Shown here: positions 22,910-30,348 of the stretch, in pieces
How positions within the stretch are numbered: the stretch's first letter is position 1
Layout: every line of letters starts with the position of its first letter
From: a virus
IMG/VR virus record: IMGVR_UViG_3300044710_000107
Location: 1-64,000 of that record
Strand: one strand, 5' to 3'
Length of the DNA stretch: 64,000 nucleotides
Made by a program: the position numbers and the translations under genes
Notes under the pieces: generated by a model
The model's database searches: none
Told to the model about the DNA's origin: nothing
The model's input: only the letters and a program-made list of their open reading frames with translations

Positions 22910-23193
22910 AGCGGCAACAAAAGCTGCCGGCCAGCGAACTCTCGCTCCTGCGCCTGCGCGCGCTCGGCCGCCTGCTCGTCGAGATATTTCTTGCGGACCG
23001 CGTAGTTCTCGCGGTGGATGGCCGCCATGACCGGGCACTCGAAGTCGCACATTTCGGACCCTGCCGCGCCGCATTGGCCATCTGGCCCCATGTGGCAGTC
23101 GAAATCGTCTTCATCGTCGCGGCCCTCCGTCCCGTAGTCGATCTCGTCGGGGTCGTAATCCACAGCTTGCCATATTCCGATTTCGTTGCTCAC
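22906..23193 (-). CDS. Acidic Cys-rich 95-aa protein
   Basis: GTG start (GTGA overlap). Very acidic (DYDPDEIDYGTEGRDDEDDF), then four Cys (DCHMGPDGQCG, EMCDFECPV) that could bind zinc, then a long charged helix. The reading frame continues into helix ENYAVRKKYLDEQAAERAQA. No family is recognised. Confidence 0.5.
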   Translation of the reverse strand: MSNEIGIWQAVDYDPDEIDYGTEGRDDEDDFDCHMGPDGQCGAAGSEMCDFECPVMAAIHRENYAVRKKYLDEQAAERAQAQEREFAGRQLLLPL

Positions 23194-23399
23194 GGGGATG
23201 CCCGATAATATGTCCGCGCGCCGTCCGGCCCGTCGAACCGCACCAAGCCGGCATCGACGAGCTCGAGCAGCGCGTGCTGCACCGCGATGTGCGAGTAGTG
23301 GGTGATCAGCATGGCGATGCGCCACGGCGGCAATCCGGGCGGCTTGATAGGAACCCAATCCACAACCGCGATAGCAGCCTTCGACAACGGTTGGGTCAT
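23190..23399 (-). CDS. Small winged-helix-like protein, 69 aa
   Basis: The end, QHALLELVDAGLVRFDGPDGARTYYRAS, is typical of a winged helix (recognition helix, then a wing with GPDG). The N-terminal helix pair reads SKAAIAVVDWVPIKPPGLPP. It could be a small regulator in the early operon. ATGA and GTGA overlaps. Confidence 0.5.
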   Translation of the reverse strand: MTQPLSKAAIAVVDWVPIKPPGLPPWRIAMLITHYSHIAVQHALLELVDAGLVRFDGPDGARTYYRASP

Positions 23400-23602
23400 T
23401 GCGCGGCCGCAGCCGGCGCCGATGCCTGCCGTTCTCTCAACTGCGCGGCGAACTCGGCGATGGCGTCGTCAATCACCATGCTGTCGGTCACGTAATGGCC
23501 GCCGCCCTCGGAGCACCAGATGTCGTTGACCTTCTCGATGTCATCCTGCAGCTCGCGGAGCCGGTCGATCAGCACCCGAAGCTCCCAGGTCGAGAGCACC
23601 AT
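23396..23602 (-). CDS. Unknown 68-aa helical protein
   Basis: Helix-rich and acidic (WELRVLIDRLRELQDDIEKV, then VIDDAIAEFAAQLRERQ). ATGA overlaps at both ends. No family is recognised. Confidence 0.5.
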   Translation of the reverse strand: MVLSTWELRVLIDRLRELQDDIEKVNDIWCSEGGGHYVTDSMVIDDAIAEFAAQLRERQASAPAAAAQ

Positions 23603-23778
23603 CACCGCCGCCCGAGCAACGCCGCCACGCCGATCCCGCTGACCAGCGCGACGCCAGCCGACAGCGCCGCGAACGGCGGGTCGTGCGACAGCCAGAACAG
23701 GCCGCATGCGATCAGGCCGCCGTAGCAGCCGCACCACGCCAAGGGGAGCAACTCGGACGGCTGCGGCGGTTCGCGCAT
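23599..23778 (-). CDS. 59-aa membrane protein
   Basis: Translation gives MREPPQPSELLPLAWCGCYG then a hydrophobic hairpin: GLIACGLFWL and PPFAALSAGVALVSGIGVAA, ending LLGRR. Two short transmembrane segments are likely. The stop overlaps the next start (ATGA at 23599-23602) and the gene begins 4 bp from the neighbour upstream. Function unknown. Confidence 0.55.
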
Positions 23779-23781
23779 CGG

Positions 23782-24096
23782 TCAGGCCGCCTCACACGCC
23801 GACGGGAAAAGCGCCCAAGGAATTTCCTTCTCCGCCCGCGAGAGGAAGACCGACCAGCCGAGTTCCGTCAGCCTGTTCGAGTGCATGGACCGCTTGCCGA
23901 TCTTCTTGGGCGTCGGCGCCACCAGGCCGTCGCGCACCAGCGGGCCGAGCACGTGCCCGCTGTAGTGGAAGGCGCATATCTTCGACGGGTATTTCGTCCG
24001 TGCCCGGTGCAGCGCGATCGCGAGCATCTCCGCGAACTGGTCGCGCGTCAGGGCGCGAGCGAGGCGACCAATCTCCACGCCTCGGTCGCCTGCCAT
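23782..24096 (-). CDS. Unknown 104-aa protein
   Basis: Helical N-terminus (RLARALTRDQFAEMLAIALH), basic middle (PTPKKIGKRSMHSNRLTELG) with winged-helix character (VLGPLVRDGLVAPTPKKIGK). It may be a small wHTH protein, not assigned to a family. It lies 3 bp after the gene upstream. Confidence 0.5.
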   Translation of the reverse strand: MAGDRGVEIGRLARALTRDQFAEMLAIALHRARTKYPSKICAFHYSGHVLGPLVRDGLVAPTPKKIGKRSMHSNRLTELGWSVFLSRAEKEIPWALFPSACEAA

Positions 24097-24099
24097 CAG

Positions 24100-24744
24100 C
24101 TAGTCCGCCGCAGCAGCCTCAGCGGCACCCTTCTTCGCGCGCTTGGGCTTCGCCGGCGGCAGTTCGGGATTGGCGGCATCGGTCGCAGCGCCGTTGCCCT
24201 TGGCCGCACGCGGGCGGCGCTCGGTGCTGGCGACGGTTGCGGCCTTCCCATCGGCCATCACCTTGAGGTCGCGGTCGCAGTCGAGCCAGCCCTCGTCCCA
24301 CTTTGCATATTCGCTGCTGCCAGCGACCTGCGGATTGTCCTGGCGCGCGCCGCCGGCCTTCCTGGTATTCCAGCCGTCCGAATGCACGACCGCGTCGCGA
24401 TGCCCTTGCCGAATCTCTGGCGTGCCCTCGTCCCACAGCTCGGCCTGCTGCGCCGCCGGGTCGACGCCGGGCTCAAATAATTTTATTCCTTCCCATCCTG
24501 CGTACTTGATCAGTGCTTCCAGCCGCAGGATGCGCTCGTCCTCGTCGAGCTTGCCGAGTTTCCGCAGCATGGAAACCGCGTCCAAGTTCGCGCCGGCGTC
24601 CTTCAGCCGCTTCAGTTTCGCCCGGATGCGGCCGACGGCTTTGTTCTTCTCGATCTCGTCGGCGATGATCTCGCGCACGATCGAGCGGTATTCGTCAGCG
24701 CGGAGACCGTTGGTTCCAGCGTCGGCGGCGAGGTGTTCGGCCAT
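24100..24744 (-). CDS. GapR-like / RMF-like fusion protein
   Basis: 214 aa. Residues 15-88 (YRSIVREIIADEIEKNKAVG ... LDAVSMLRKLGKLDEDER) resemble GapR/DUF2312, an alphaproteobacterial DNA-topology protein (a basic coiled coil, then L-R-K-L-x-K-x-D-x-D-E-R). Residues 113-153 (HRDAVVHSDGWNTRKAGGAR, NPQVAGSSEYAKWDEGW) match the ribosome modulation factor pattern G-x-x-A-x-x-x-G ... N-P ... Y-x-x-W-x-x-G-W. The tail is Lys/Ala-rich. The ATG at 24744 has GGAGG 5 bases upstream; a TTG 12 bases earlier is possible. The fusion would link DNA or chromatin binding with a ribosome-type module; function is inferred. Confidence 0.6.
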   Translation of the reverse strand: MAEHLAADAGTNGLRADEYRSIVREIIADEIEKNKAVGRIRAKLKRLKDAGANLDAVSMLRKLGKLDEDERILRLEALIKYAGWEGIKLFEPGVDPAAQQAELWDEGTPEIRQGHRDAVVHSDGWNTRKAGGARQDNPQVAGSSEYAKWDEGWLDCDRDLKVMADGKAATVASTERRPRAAKGNGAATDAANPELPPAKPKRAKKGAAEAAAAD

Positions 24745-24796
24745 GTGGTCCTCCAAATAGCCTCCAATTAGCGTCTGACTGGAGGACGGGTTGCGG

Positions 24797-25015
24797 TTAG
24801 GCTGCGGTCGCTTCGCCGTTCTTGCCGGCCTCGATCGCGGTGAGCAGTTCGGGCAGCGGGATGTTCGTCAGTCGGTGCATTTCCTGCACCTTATCGGCTG
24901 GAACAGTCTGCTTTCCCTGCGCCCATCTGGTGACGGTGCTGCGGGCGACGCCAAGACGGTCGGCAAGCCAGAAGCGCCGGACGCCGCGGTCGTCGAGAAG
25001 GTCGCCGAGGTTCAT
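24797..25015 (-). CDS. XRE/Cro-type repressor
   Basis: 72-aa helix-turn-helix protein: FWLADRLGVARSTVTRWAQG carries the recognition helix (RSTVTRWA), and KQTVPADKVQEMHRLTNIP the following helices typical of Cro/CI-like XRE proteins. No dimerisation or cleavage domain, so it is a short Cro-type regulator. The ATG lacks a Shine-Dalgarno site; its predicted transcript starts within 2 bases of the ATG. First gene of the leftward operon, divergent from 25100. Confidence 0.78.
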   Translation of the reverse strand: MNLGDLLDDRGVRRFWLADRLGVARSTVTRWAQGKQTVPADKVQEMHRLTNIPLPELLTAIEAGKNGEATAA

Positions 25016-25023
25016 GGCGCGGA

Positions 25024-25052
25024 ACGATGGCGCAAGCGGAGTTGCACGTCAA
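25024..25052 (-). promoter_or_regulatory. Leftward promoter for the XRE gene
   Basis: Minus strand TTGACG (25052-25047), 17 bp, CATCGT (25029-25024), a weak -10 keeping A2 and T6. The predicted start near 25017 is 2 bases from the ATG, implying a leaderless mRNA. Confidence 0.4.
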
Positions 25053-25079
25053 GCAATTCCTGTTGACGCAATTCCTGTT
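25053..25079. promoter_or_regulatory. Tandem 12-bp operator-like repeats
   Basis: GCAATTCCTGTT at 25053-25064 and 25068-25079, 15 bp apart centre to centre. The copies abut the leftward -35 and cover the rightward -35 (25063-25068). This placement suits control of both promoters by the XRE protein. Confidence 0.6.
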
Positions 25080-25092
25080 CCGTGCCTATCCT
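25063..25092 (+). promoter_or_regulatory. Rightward promoter of the recombination operon
   Basis: TTGACG (25063-25068), 18 bp, TATCCT (25087-25092). Predicted start at 25099-25100, i.e. at the ATG of the first gene. No Shine-Dalgarno site precedes that ATG, so a leaderless transcript is likely. Confidence 0.5.
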
Positions 25093-25099
25093 CCCGTCC

Positions 25100-25423
25100 A
25101 TGACCCGCGAGGAAGCAGCCAAAGGCGTGGACGGCATTCGACCAGGATACTTTGTGACCCGGCTGGTGCGCGGCGGCCCTTTGGTCCCATTCCGGATCGT
25201 TGAGGCTGGCGGCATGTGGGTCCTGATCCTGGCCGGCGAACCGACCAGCGCCGAGGCGATCGACAACCCATTCAAGCTGCCTCGGCTGCACTGGCCTGCG
25301 CACGAGATCGCGGAGGCCCAATACGACGCCATGCTCAGCGCCGCCGCGGCCGCGAAGCCCGGCGAGCCGCTGGCCGATCCGACCGTCGCTGTTTCGTGGC
25401 GCAATTCGCCGCCACTCTACTGA
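25100..25423 (+). CDS. Unknown 107-aa protein
   Basis: Starts MTREEAAKGVDGIRPGYFVT. The middle is beta-rich (PFRIVEAGGMWVLILAGEP), the end Pro-rich. First gene after the divergent control region; it has no ribosome site and a predicted leaderless start. A GTG at 25082 lies inside the promoter and is unlikely. No family is recognised. Confidence 0.55.
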   Translation: MTREEAAKGVDGIRPGYFVTRLVRGGPLVPFRIVEAGGMWVLILAGEPTSAEAIDNPFKLPRLHWPAHEIAEAQYDAMLSAAAAAKPGEPLADPTVAVSWRNSPPLY

Positions 25424-25434
25424 AAGGACCGAAC

Positions 25435-25698
25435 ATGACCGAACGCAGGATGATCGTCTCGATCGGATACGGCTCTTATGCCGTCAGCTACGAGGATGCG
25501 GCGTGGCTGTTCCGGATTTCCGACCGGGCAATACGCGTGGAGAAGAAGGCCGGCGTCAACGTGCCGACCAAGGACCAGGACCCGATGGTCATCATCGCGA
25601 TCCTCGACGACGTGGACCTGACGATTTCGGCCTCTGAGCCGGCCGACAAGGCGCAGCCGATCGATGTCGCGCGGGTTCCGGACGACGTGCCCTTCTGA
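25435..25698 (+). CDS. Unknown 87-aa protein
   Basis: Beta-rich (RRMIVSIGYGSYAVSYEDA, then PMVIIAILDDVDLTISA) with an acidic C-terminus ending DVPF. AAAGGACC stands 5 bases before the ATG. The short acidic D-x-x-P-F-like tail resembles the end of single-strand-binding proteins, which recruit partners. No SSB domain is recognisable. Confidence 0.55.
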   Translation: MTERRMIVSIGYGSYAVSYEDAAWLFRISDRAIRVEKKAGVNVPTKDQDPMVIIAILDDVDLTISASEPADKAQPIDVARVPDDVPF

Positions 25699-26099
25699 TG
25701 ATGTCCTCCGAACGCCGCATTGCGCGCCGCGGCGGGAAGCCGGCGAAAGCCGAGCCGAAGCCCAAGGTCGTGCGGAACCGCTACGCCGGCGTCTGCGCAT
25801 GCGGCGCCAAGGTGCCGCCCGGCGCTGGCATCGCGCACCTCGTCGGCACCACATGGGAAGTCGAGTGCGGGAAATGCTCGGGCGCCACCGAGGTCAAACC
25901 GATCACCGCCGCCGACCGCGAGCGCCTCAAGGCGCGGCTGGTGGAGACATACAAGGCGTCGAATAACTCGCCGCACTTCGCTCCGCTTGACGGCCGTTGC
26001 TTCCATTGCCGGGGCGATCTGATCGCGTTCCTCGGCGAGGAATACGGCAAGCGTCCGATCACAGGATGCCCAATGTGCAGCTACAGTTATTGCGAATAG
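25698..26099 (+). CDS. Zinc-ribbon protein, 133 aa
   Basis: Cys pairs at CACGAKV, VECGKCSG, RCFHCRGD and GCPMCSYSYCE make two probable zinc ribbons on either side of a basic helix (ADRERLKARLVETYKASNN). The N-terminus is Lys/Arg-rich. Likely nucleic-acid binding. TGATG overlap with the gene upstream. Confidence 0.6.
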   Translation: MMSSERRIARRGGKPAKAEPKPKVVRNRYAGVCACGAKVPPGAGIAHLVGTTWEVECGKCSGATEVKPITAADRERLKARLVETYKASNNSPHFAPLDGRCFHCRGDLIAFLGEEYGKRPITGCPMCSYSYCE

Positions 26100-26108
26100 G
26101 AGCCGACC

Positions 26109-27119
26109 ATGTCCGCCCACGCCGAACCGATCGCGCCGACCGACGCGCACCTCGCCATCGCCTACGACGTGGTCTCGGAGAACATCCTCGGCGGCGACCT
26201 GCGGGAACAGATCGCCCGCGCCATCGCAGAGGCAGAGGCGCGCGGCCGCAGGCTCGGCCAGGGTGGAAATCAGCCGCCTGCCGAGTTGCTGCCCGAACGG
26301 CTGATCGACCCGGATGTGCTGCCGGACCTGCTGGCCAGGAATTACGAGGCGTTGATTGAGCGCGGCGATGAGCTGTCGGCTGCGATCAAGCGCTGGAAGG
26401 CACTCCATCTGGTGCCGAAGCCGGACGACTGGCCGGAGGGCAAGGCGTGGCCGGAGCGCTACGCCATCCCGTCCGACGAGGACAACGGCAAGACGAGCAA
26501 CTTCGTTCGCCTGCTGACCAGCTACGCCGGCGGCAAGAGCGCGGCATCGGGCGAAGTGAACGAGGCCCGCGAGAAGGTGAAGGCGCCGATCATCGCAGCC
26601 GGCAAGGTGGTCGACGGCTGGTTCGGCACCCTGCGCGACGGCATCCGCGCCGACATGGCGATCATGGACCGGGCGCAGATCGAATACCTGCAGGACAAGG
26701 CCCGCAAAGAACAGCAGAAGCGTGACGCAGAGGCCGCCGCAGCGCTCGAGGAAGCCAACCGCCTGGCCGAAGCTGCGCGCTTGGCGAATGGCGCCGACGA
26801 TATCACCGAGAAGGCCGTGATCGCCGAAGAAAAGGCCGAGGCCGCGGTGAAGGCCGCCGAGGCGCCGGCCACCGACATGACGCGCACGCGCACCGCCGAG
26901 GGCACGACCACCAGCCTCGGCGGCAAATGGATCTGGCGCCTGGCGGACATCAAGGCGCTCGCGAAGGCGGTGATAGCCGGCGACGTGCCGAGCATGTTCC
27001 TCACCACGAACGACAGCGTCATCGGCGCTGCGGTGCGGCCGGCGAACGGACTTCGCACCTGCCCTGGGCTCGTCATCGAAAACGAAGCGAAACTGAATCG
27101 CAGCGGGAGGACGGCATGA
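26109..27119 (+). CDS. Coiled-coil protein, 336 aa, recombination operon
   Basis: Helical N-terminal third (LLARNYEALIERGDELSAAI), a conserved-looking middle (EAREKVKAPIIAAGKVVDGW), a long Ala/Glu/Lys coiled coil (about residues 195-260) and a C-terminal beta-rich domain (TTSLGGKWIWRLADIKALAK ... VIGAAVRPANGLRTCPGLVI). This architecture is common in phages next to RecT/SSB genes, where similar proteins carry a coiled coil and a small end domain; function is not established. The ATG follows AGGAG. Confidence 0.5.
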   Translation: MSAHAEPIAPTDAHLAIAYDVVSENILGGDLREQIARAIAEAEARGRRLGQGGNQPPAELLPERLIDPDVLPDLLARNYEALIERGDELSAAIKRWKALHLVPKPDDWPEGKAWPERYAIPSDEDNGKTSNFVRLLTSYAGGKSAASGEVNEAREKVKAPIIAAGKVVDGWFGTLRDGIRADMAIMDRAQIEYLQDKARKEQQKRDAEAAAALEEANRLAEAARLANGADDITEKAVIAEEKAEAAVKAAEAPATDMTRTRTAEGTTTSLGGKWIWRLADIKALAKAVIAGDVPSMFLTTNDSVIGAAVRPANGLRTCPGLVIENEAKLNRSGRTA

Positions 27120-27445
27120 AGATCATCGGCAAAACTGAGAATGGCTACATCGTCGAGGCGACCGATGATGAACTCGCCCATGCGGCTGGTTACCACGCAG
27201 GCTACGCGGCGCCCGGCTGGGATGCCAACCTCGGTGGCCGCTGGGGCCGTGGAGCGTTCCCAATCGGAACGAAGCTCAAGGTGACGGACGCGCACCGGTA
27301 CATGCAGGAGCTTCGGAACGGCGAGGACAAGGCCCGCGATTCCGCCGCGCAACTGAAAGCGCTGGCGACGATGATCAGCGCCGCGCTGCCGACGACGGTG
27401 ATACCGCCGAAGACCGGCGAGGCCGCCGCAGAACCAGCCGCCTGA
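27116..27445 (+). CDS. Unknown 109-aa protein
   Basis: Begins MKIIGKTENGYIVEATDDEL, then HAAGYHAGYAAPG (aromatic/Gly repeat) and a helical half (HRYMQELRNGEDKARDSAAQ). ATGA and TGATG overlaps. Similar short proteins occur beside RecT genes in phages, with no known role. Confidence 0.5.
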   Translation: MKIIGKTENGYIVEATDDELAHAAGYHAGYAAPGWDANLGGRWGRGAFPIGTKLKVTDAHRYMQELRNGEDKARDSAAQLKALATMISAALPTTVIPPKTGEAAAEPAA

Positions 27446-27675
27446 TGCGACAGCATCCGGTCACGCCAGCGCGGAAAGCATTCGCCGAGGACCTCGGCGC
27501 TGCGATCGCTCGCGTGATCGACGACCACCCGAAGATCAGCCTAGACGAGATCGTTGCAGTGCAGGCGCAACTTCTGGGCGCCGGCATCAAAGCCGCCTAC
27601 CCGCAGGACGAGTGGTCGGCAATGACAGAGGTTGTGACAGCCAACATGGCTCAGCAGATGAAAGGCATCCAATGA
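27445..27675 (+). CDS. Unknown 76-aa helical protein
   Basis: Helical (ARKAFAEDLGAAIARVIDDH, then ISLDEIVAVQAQLLGAGIK). It overlaps the exonuclease gene by ATGA. No family is recognised. Confidence 0.5.
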   Translation: MRQHPVTPARKAFAEDLGAAIARVIDDHPKISLDEIVAVQAQLLGAGIKAAYPQDEWSAMTEVVTANMAQQMKGIQ

Positions 27676-28292
27676 CCAAGTACGCAGTTCTCGACACGGA
27701 AACATCCGGCTTGTTCGATTTCAAACTGCCGGCCGATGCGCCGACACAACCGCGCCTGTGCGCGATCACGCTGATACTGACGGACGACGACATCGAGCCG
27801 ATCGAGACTTACAGCGCGTTGATCAAGCCCGATGGCTGGACGGTCAGCGAAGAGATCACCGCGGTGAACGGCCTCACCACCGAGCGGTGCGAGGCCGATG
27901 GTGTGCCGATCCTTGAGGCGCTCGCCCGCTACACCGACGCCGTGAAAGCCGGCTACGTCGTCGTGGCCTTCAATGCGCAGTTCGACACCAAGGTCATGCG
28001 CGGGGAGTTCCGCCGTGCCGGCCTGCCCGACCTGTTCGAGGAGACGCCGAACATCTGCGCCATGCGCGCTAGCAAGGGCCTTGGCGTCGAGAAGGCCGGC
28101 GAGAAGAAGGGCGGCTTTCCGAAGTTGTCCGACGTCTACCGCCATTTCTTTTTCAAGGAGTTGGACGCGGCGCACACGTCGTTGTCCGACGCGACGGCGT
28201 GCCTCGAAATCTTCCGCAAGCTGGTGCAGATCGGCGCGGCGCCAGCACCCGAGGTGCACTACGCGAAGAACCGGCCAGGCGCTCCCGAATGA
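27672..28292 (+). CDS. DnaQ-like 3'-5' exonuclease
   Basis: 206 aa of the DEDD exonuclease superfamily. ExoI DTETSG (D8, E10), ExoII VAFNAQFDTKVM (Asp in F-D), ExoIII AHTSLSDATAC with H and D in the H-x(4)-D spacing typical of DEDDh enzymes. The segment GWTVSEEITAVNGLTTE is typical of the DnaQ/RNase T group. It could proofread, trim 3' ends for annealing, or act on RNA. ATGA overlaps on both sides; RecT follows two genes later. Confidence 0.82.
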   Translation: MTKYAVLDTETSGLFDFKLPADAPTQPRLCAITLILTDDDIEPIETYSALIKPDGWTVSEEITAVNGLTTERCEADGVPILEALARYTDAVKAGYVVVAFNAQFDTKVMRGEFRRAGLPDLFEETPNICAMRASKGLGVEKAGEKKGGFPKLSDVYRHFFFKELDAAHTSLSDATACLEIFRKLVQIGAAPAPEVHYAKNRPGAPE

Positions 28293-28567
28293 GTGACGAC
28301 GAAGCCCCGCGGCCATGGCGCTGGCGGAACTGCCGCGCCATCCGCCTGTCAATTTCGTTCTCGCCGCTTCCTTGGACGTGGGGCCTTGGCGTCTGGAATA
28401 CCTGCAACGGCGGCGAGCATTGCGGCGGTTGCTACGGGAAGCATTGGGGCGTTGTGATCGGCCCGCTCTGCTTCTCCGCCGAGGCCGACCACGGCAACAT
28501 CTCGACCGGCGACTGGCGAGCACGCTTCGGATTGTCCGAAGAAGAAGCATGGGAAAGATCGAAATGA
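28289..28567 (+). CDS. Unknown 92-aa protein with CNGGEHCGGCYG motif
   Basis: Contains TCNGGEHCGGCYGKHWG, three Cys and two His that suggest metal binding, in a Trp-rich small fold (WTWGLGVWN). ATGA overlaps at both ends, between exonuclease and RecT genes. No family is recognised. Confidence 0.5.
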   Translation: MSDDEAPRPWRWRNCRAIRLSISFSPLPWTWGLGVWNTCNGGEHCGGCYGKHWGVVIGPLCFSAEADHGNISTGDWRARFGLSEEEAWERSK

Positions 28568-30348
28568 GCGACCGCACGACGAGCACCGCTAGCCGCGAAA
28601 ACCGCGCGCGCGAGGAACTGATGACCGTGCTTGCGCAGGCAGAATCGCGCCGCGCACAATTCCTTGAGTTGCTGCCTTCGCAAATATCGTGGGACTCATT
28701 CAAAGACACCTTCAAGATCGCCGTCCAGATCAACCCGAGGCTGCTGGAAGCAAACCGCGAGAGCTTCTGGATCGCGTTGCAGCGGGCCGCGATGGATGGC
28801 CTGATGCCGGACGGCCGCGAGGGCGCGCTGGTTATCTTTGGTGACGACAGCGAAGATGAAGAAGGCAACCGCGTCGCCTCGACCGCCAACAAGCCGAAGC
28901 GGGTGCAGTGGATGCCGATGGTGTGGGGATTGGTGAAACTCGTGCGCAACACGGGCAACATCGCGAACATCCGCACGAAGCTCGTCTACAAGGGCGAGCG
29001 CGTCGAAATCATCGACGAGGACGGGGCCGAGAGCTACAAGCACATCCGCACGATCGGCGGTCCCGATCAGATCAACGACGATCCGGCGAACATCGTCGGC
29101 GCCTACGCAGTAGTGAATTACAAAGATGGCTTCTGGGAAATGGAGCCGATGAGCCGCGCTCAGATCGATCAGGTGCGCGCGGTCAGCCGGGCGAAGAAAG
29201 GGCCGTGGCTGCCATGGTATGACGAGATGGCGAAGAAAACAGTGCTGCGTCGGCTTATCAAGCGCCTCGACAAATCGCCGGTGCGCCTGCTCGAAGCCGC
29301 CCTCGATCGCGACGACACACTCACAATTGAGGGGGCGGCCGAGACGCCCGCGCAACGCGCCATCGCCGCGCCCGCGAAACCTACGCCCGTAGCCGACCGG
29401 CCGGCGCCCGATCCAGATCGACGCGAGCCGGAACAGCGGCAGCCCGATCCGCCAACCGAGGATCAGCGCGGACAGCAGGAGCGACAGCAGGCCGCTACCG
29501 ATCCCGGCAAAGATCAGCCGCCGCCCGCGCAGCAGGAGCCGCCGCGTCAGCAGCCGGCGGCCGGTACTGCGGTCGCCTTCTTCCCGGTCGACGACGTCGG
29601 CGAGCCGTTTGAACTGCCCGGCGGCGCCGAGGCGTTCGACAAGCCGAGCGACTTCGCCGGCTGGGTCGCGACCATGATGAAGGTGACGGCGCGGCCGGAG
29701 GCTCTATGGGAGAACAATGCGGACGCGCTGGGTGAGTTGAAGGCCGGCTGGCCCGACCTGTGGCGCCTGGCCGATGACGCCTATGCCGACGCTCAGAAGC
29801 GCGTGCAGGAACCGCCCGCAGCGACCGGGACGGCCGAAGACGCCGGCCAGCAGCCCGACGCCGCCAGCGGCCCGGAAAACGGCCCTGGCGAGGGCGACGG
29901 CATTCCGCCGGTCAAGGTGCCGTTGACGACTGGCGGGAAGCCCAGCGCCATCGGTTACGCCAAGGCCTGCCGCGCCGAACTCGACCACCTGACGACGCAG
30001 CAGGACGTCGCGGCATGGGTGAACCGCAACTTCCAGACCTACCAGGGCCGGGCGATCGAGGCCGCAATCGAGAAGCACATCCGCGAGACACGCGCGCGGA
30101 TCGGCGGCGGAAGCGGTGCCGGCCCCGACGCGCAGCAGCAGCCTGCAGCGGACCGTGACGCCGCGACCGCCGACGGCTACCTCGAGGAAATCAAGGCGAT
30201 GACGTCGCTGGACGCCGGCAAGACGTTCGGCGCCCGCGGCGACGTGGTCACCAAGATGGCCCGATGGGAGCGCGAGCGGCCCGAGTTGCACAAGGCGGTG
30301 ACCGATGCCGCCGCGGCGAAGATGGCCGAGTTAAAGGGAGCGCGGTGA
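28564..30348 (+). CDS. recT: RecT-type single-strand annealing protein with long extension
   Basis: The first ~255 of 594 residues are RecT-like: FKDTFKIAVQINPRLLEANR, ALQRAAMDGLMPDGREGALV, VQWMPMVWGLVKLVRNTG, then KTVLRRLIKRLDKSPVRLLE. RecT anneals complementary single strands during phage recombination and replication. A Gln/Pro-rich linker (255-345) and a second part (345-594) follow, with helices such as SAIGYAKACRAELDHLTTQQ and AIEAAIEKHIRETRAR. Usual RecT length is ~270-330 aa, so the extension is about as large as the catalytic part. ATGA and TGATG overlaps. Confidence 0.8.
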   Translation: MSDRTTSTASRENRAREELMTVLAQAESRRAQFLELLPSQISWDSFKDTFKIAVQINPRLLEANRESFWIALQRAAMDGLMPDGREGALVIFGDDSEDEEGNRVASTANKPKRVQWMPMVWGLVKLVRNTGNIANIRTKLVYKGERVEIIDEDGAESYKHIRTIGGPDQINDDPANIVGAYAVVNYKDGFWEMEPMSRAQIDQVRAVSRAKKGPWLPWYDEMAKKTVLRRLIKRLDKSPVRLLEAALDRDDTLTIEGAAETPAQRAIAAPAKPTPVADRPAPDPDRREPEQRQPDPPTEDQRGQQERQQAATDPGKDQPPPAQQEPPRQQPAAGTAVAFFPVDDVGEPFELPGGAEAFDKPSDFAGWVATMMKVTARPEALWENNADALGELKAGWPDLWRLADDAYADAQKRVQEPPAATGTAEDAGQQPDAASGPENGPGEGDGIPPVKVPLTTGGKPSAIGYAKACRAELDHLTTQQDVAAWVNRNFQTYQGRAIEAAIEKHIRETRARIGGGSGAGPDAQQQPAADRDAATADGYLEEIKAMTSLDAGKTFGARGDVVTKMARWERERPELHKAVTDAAAAKMAELKGAR

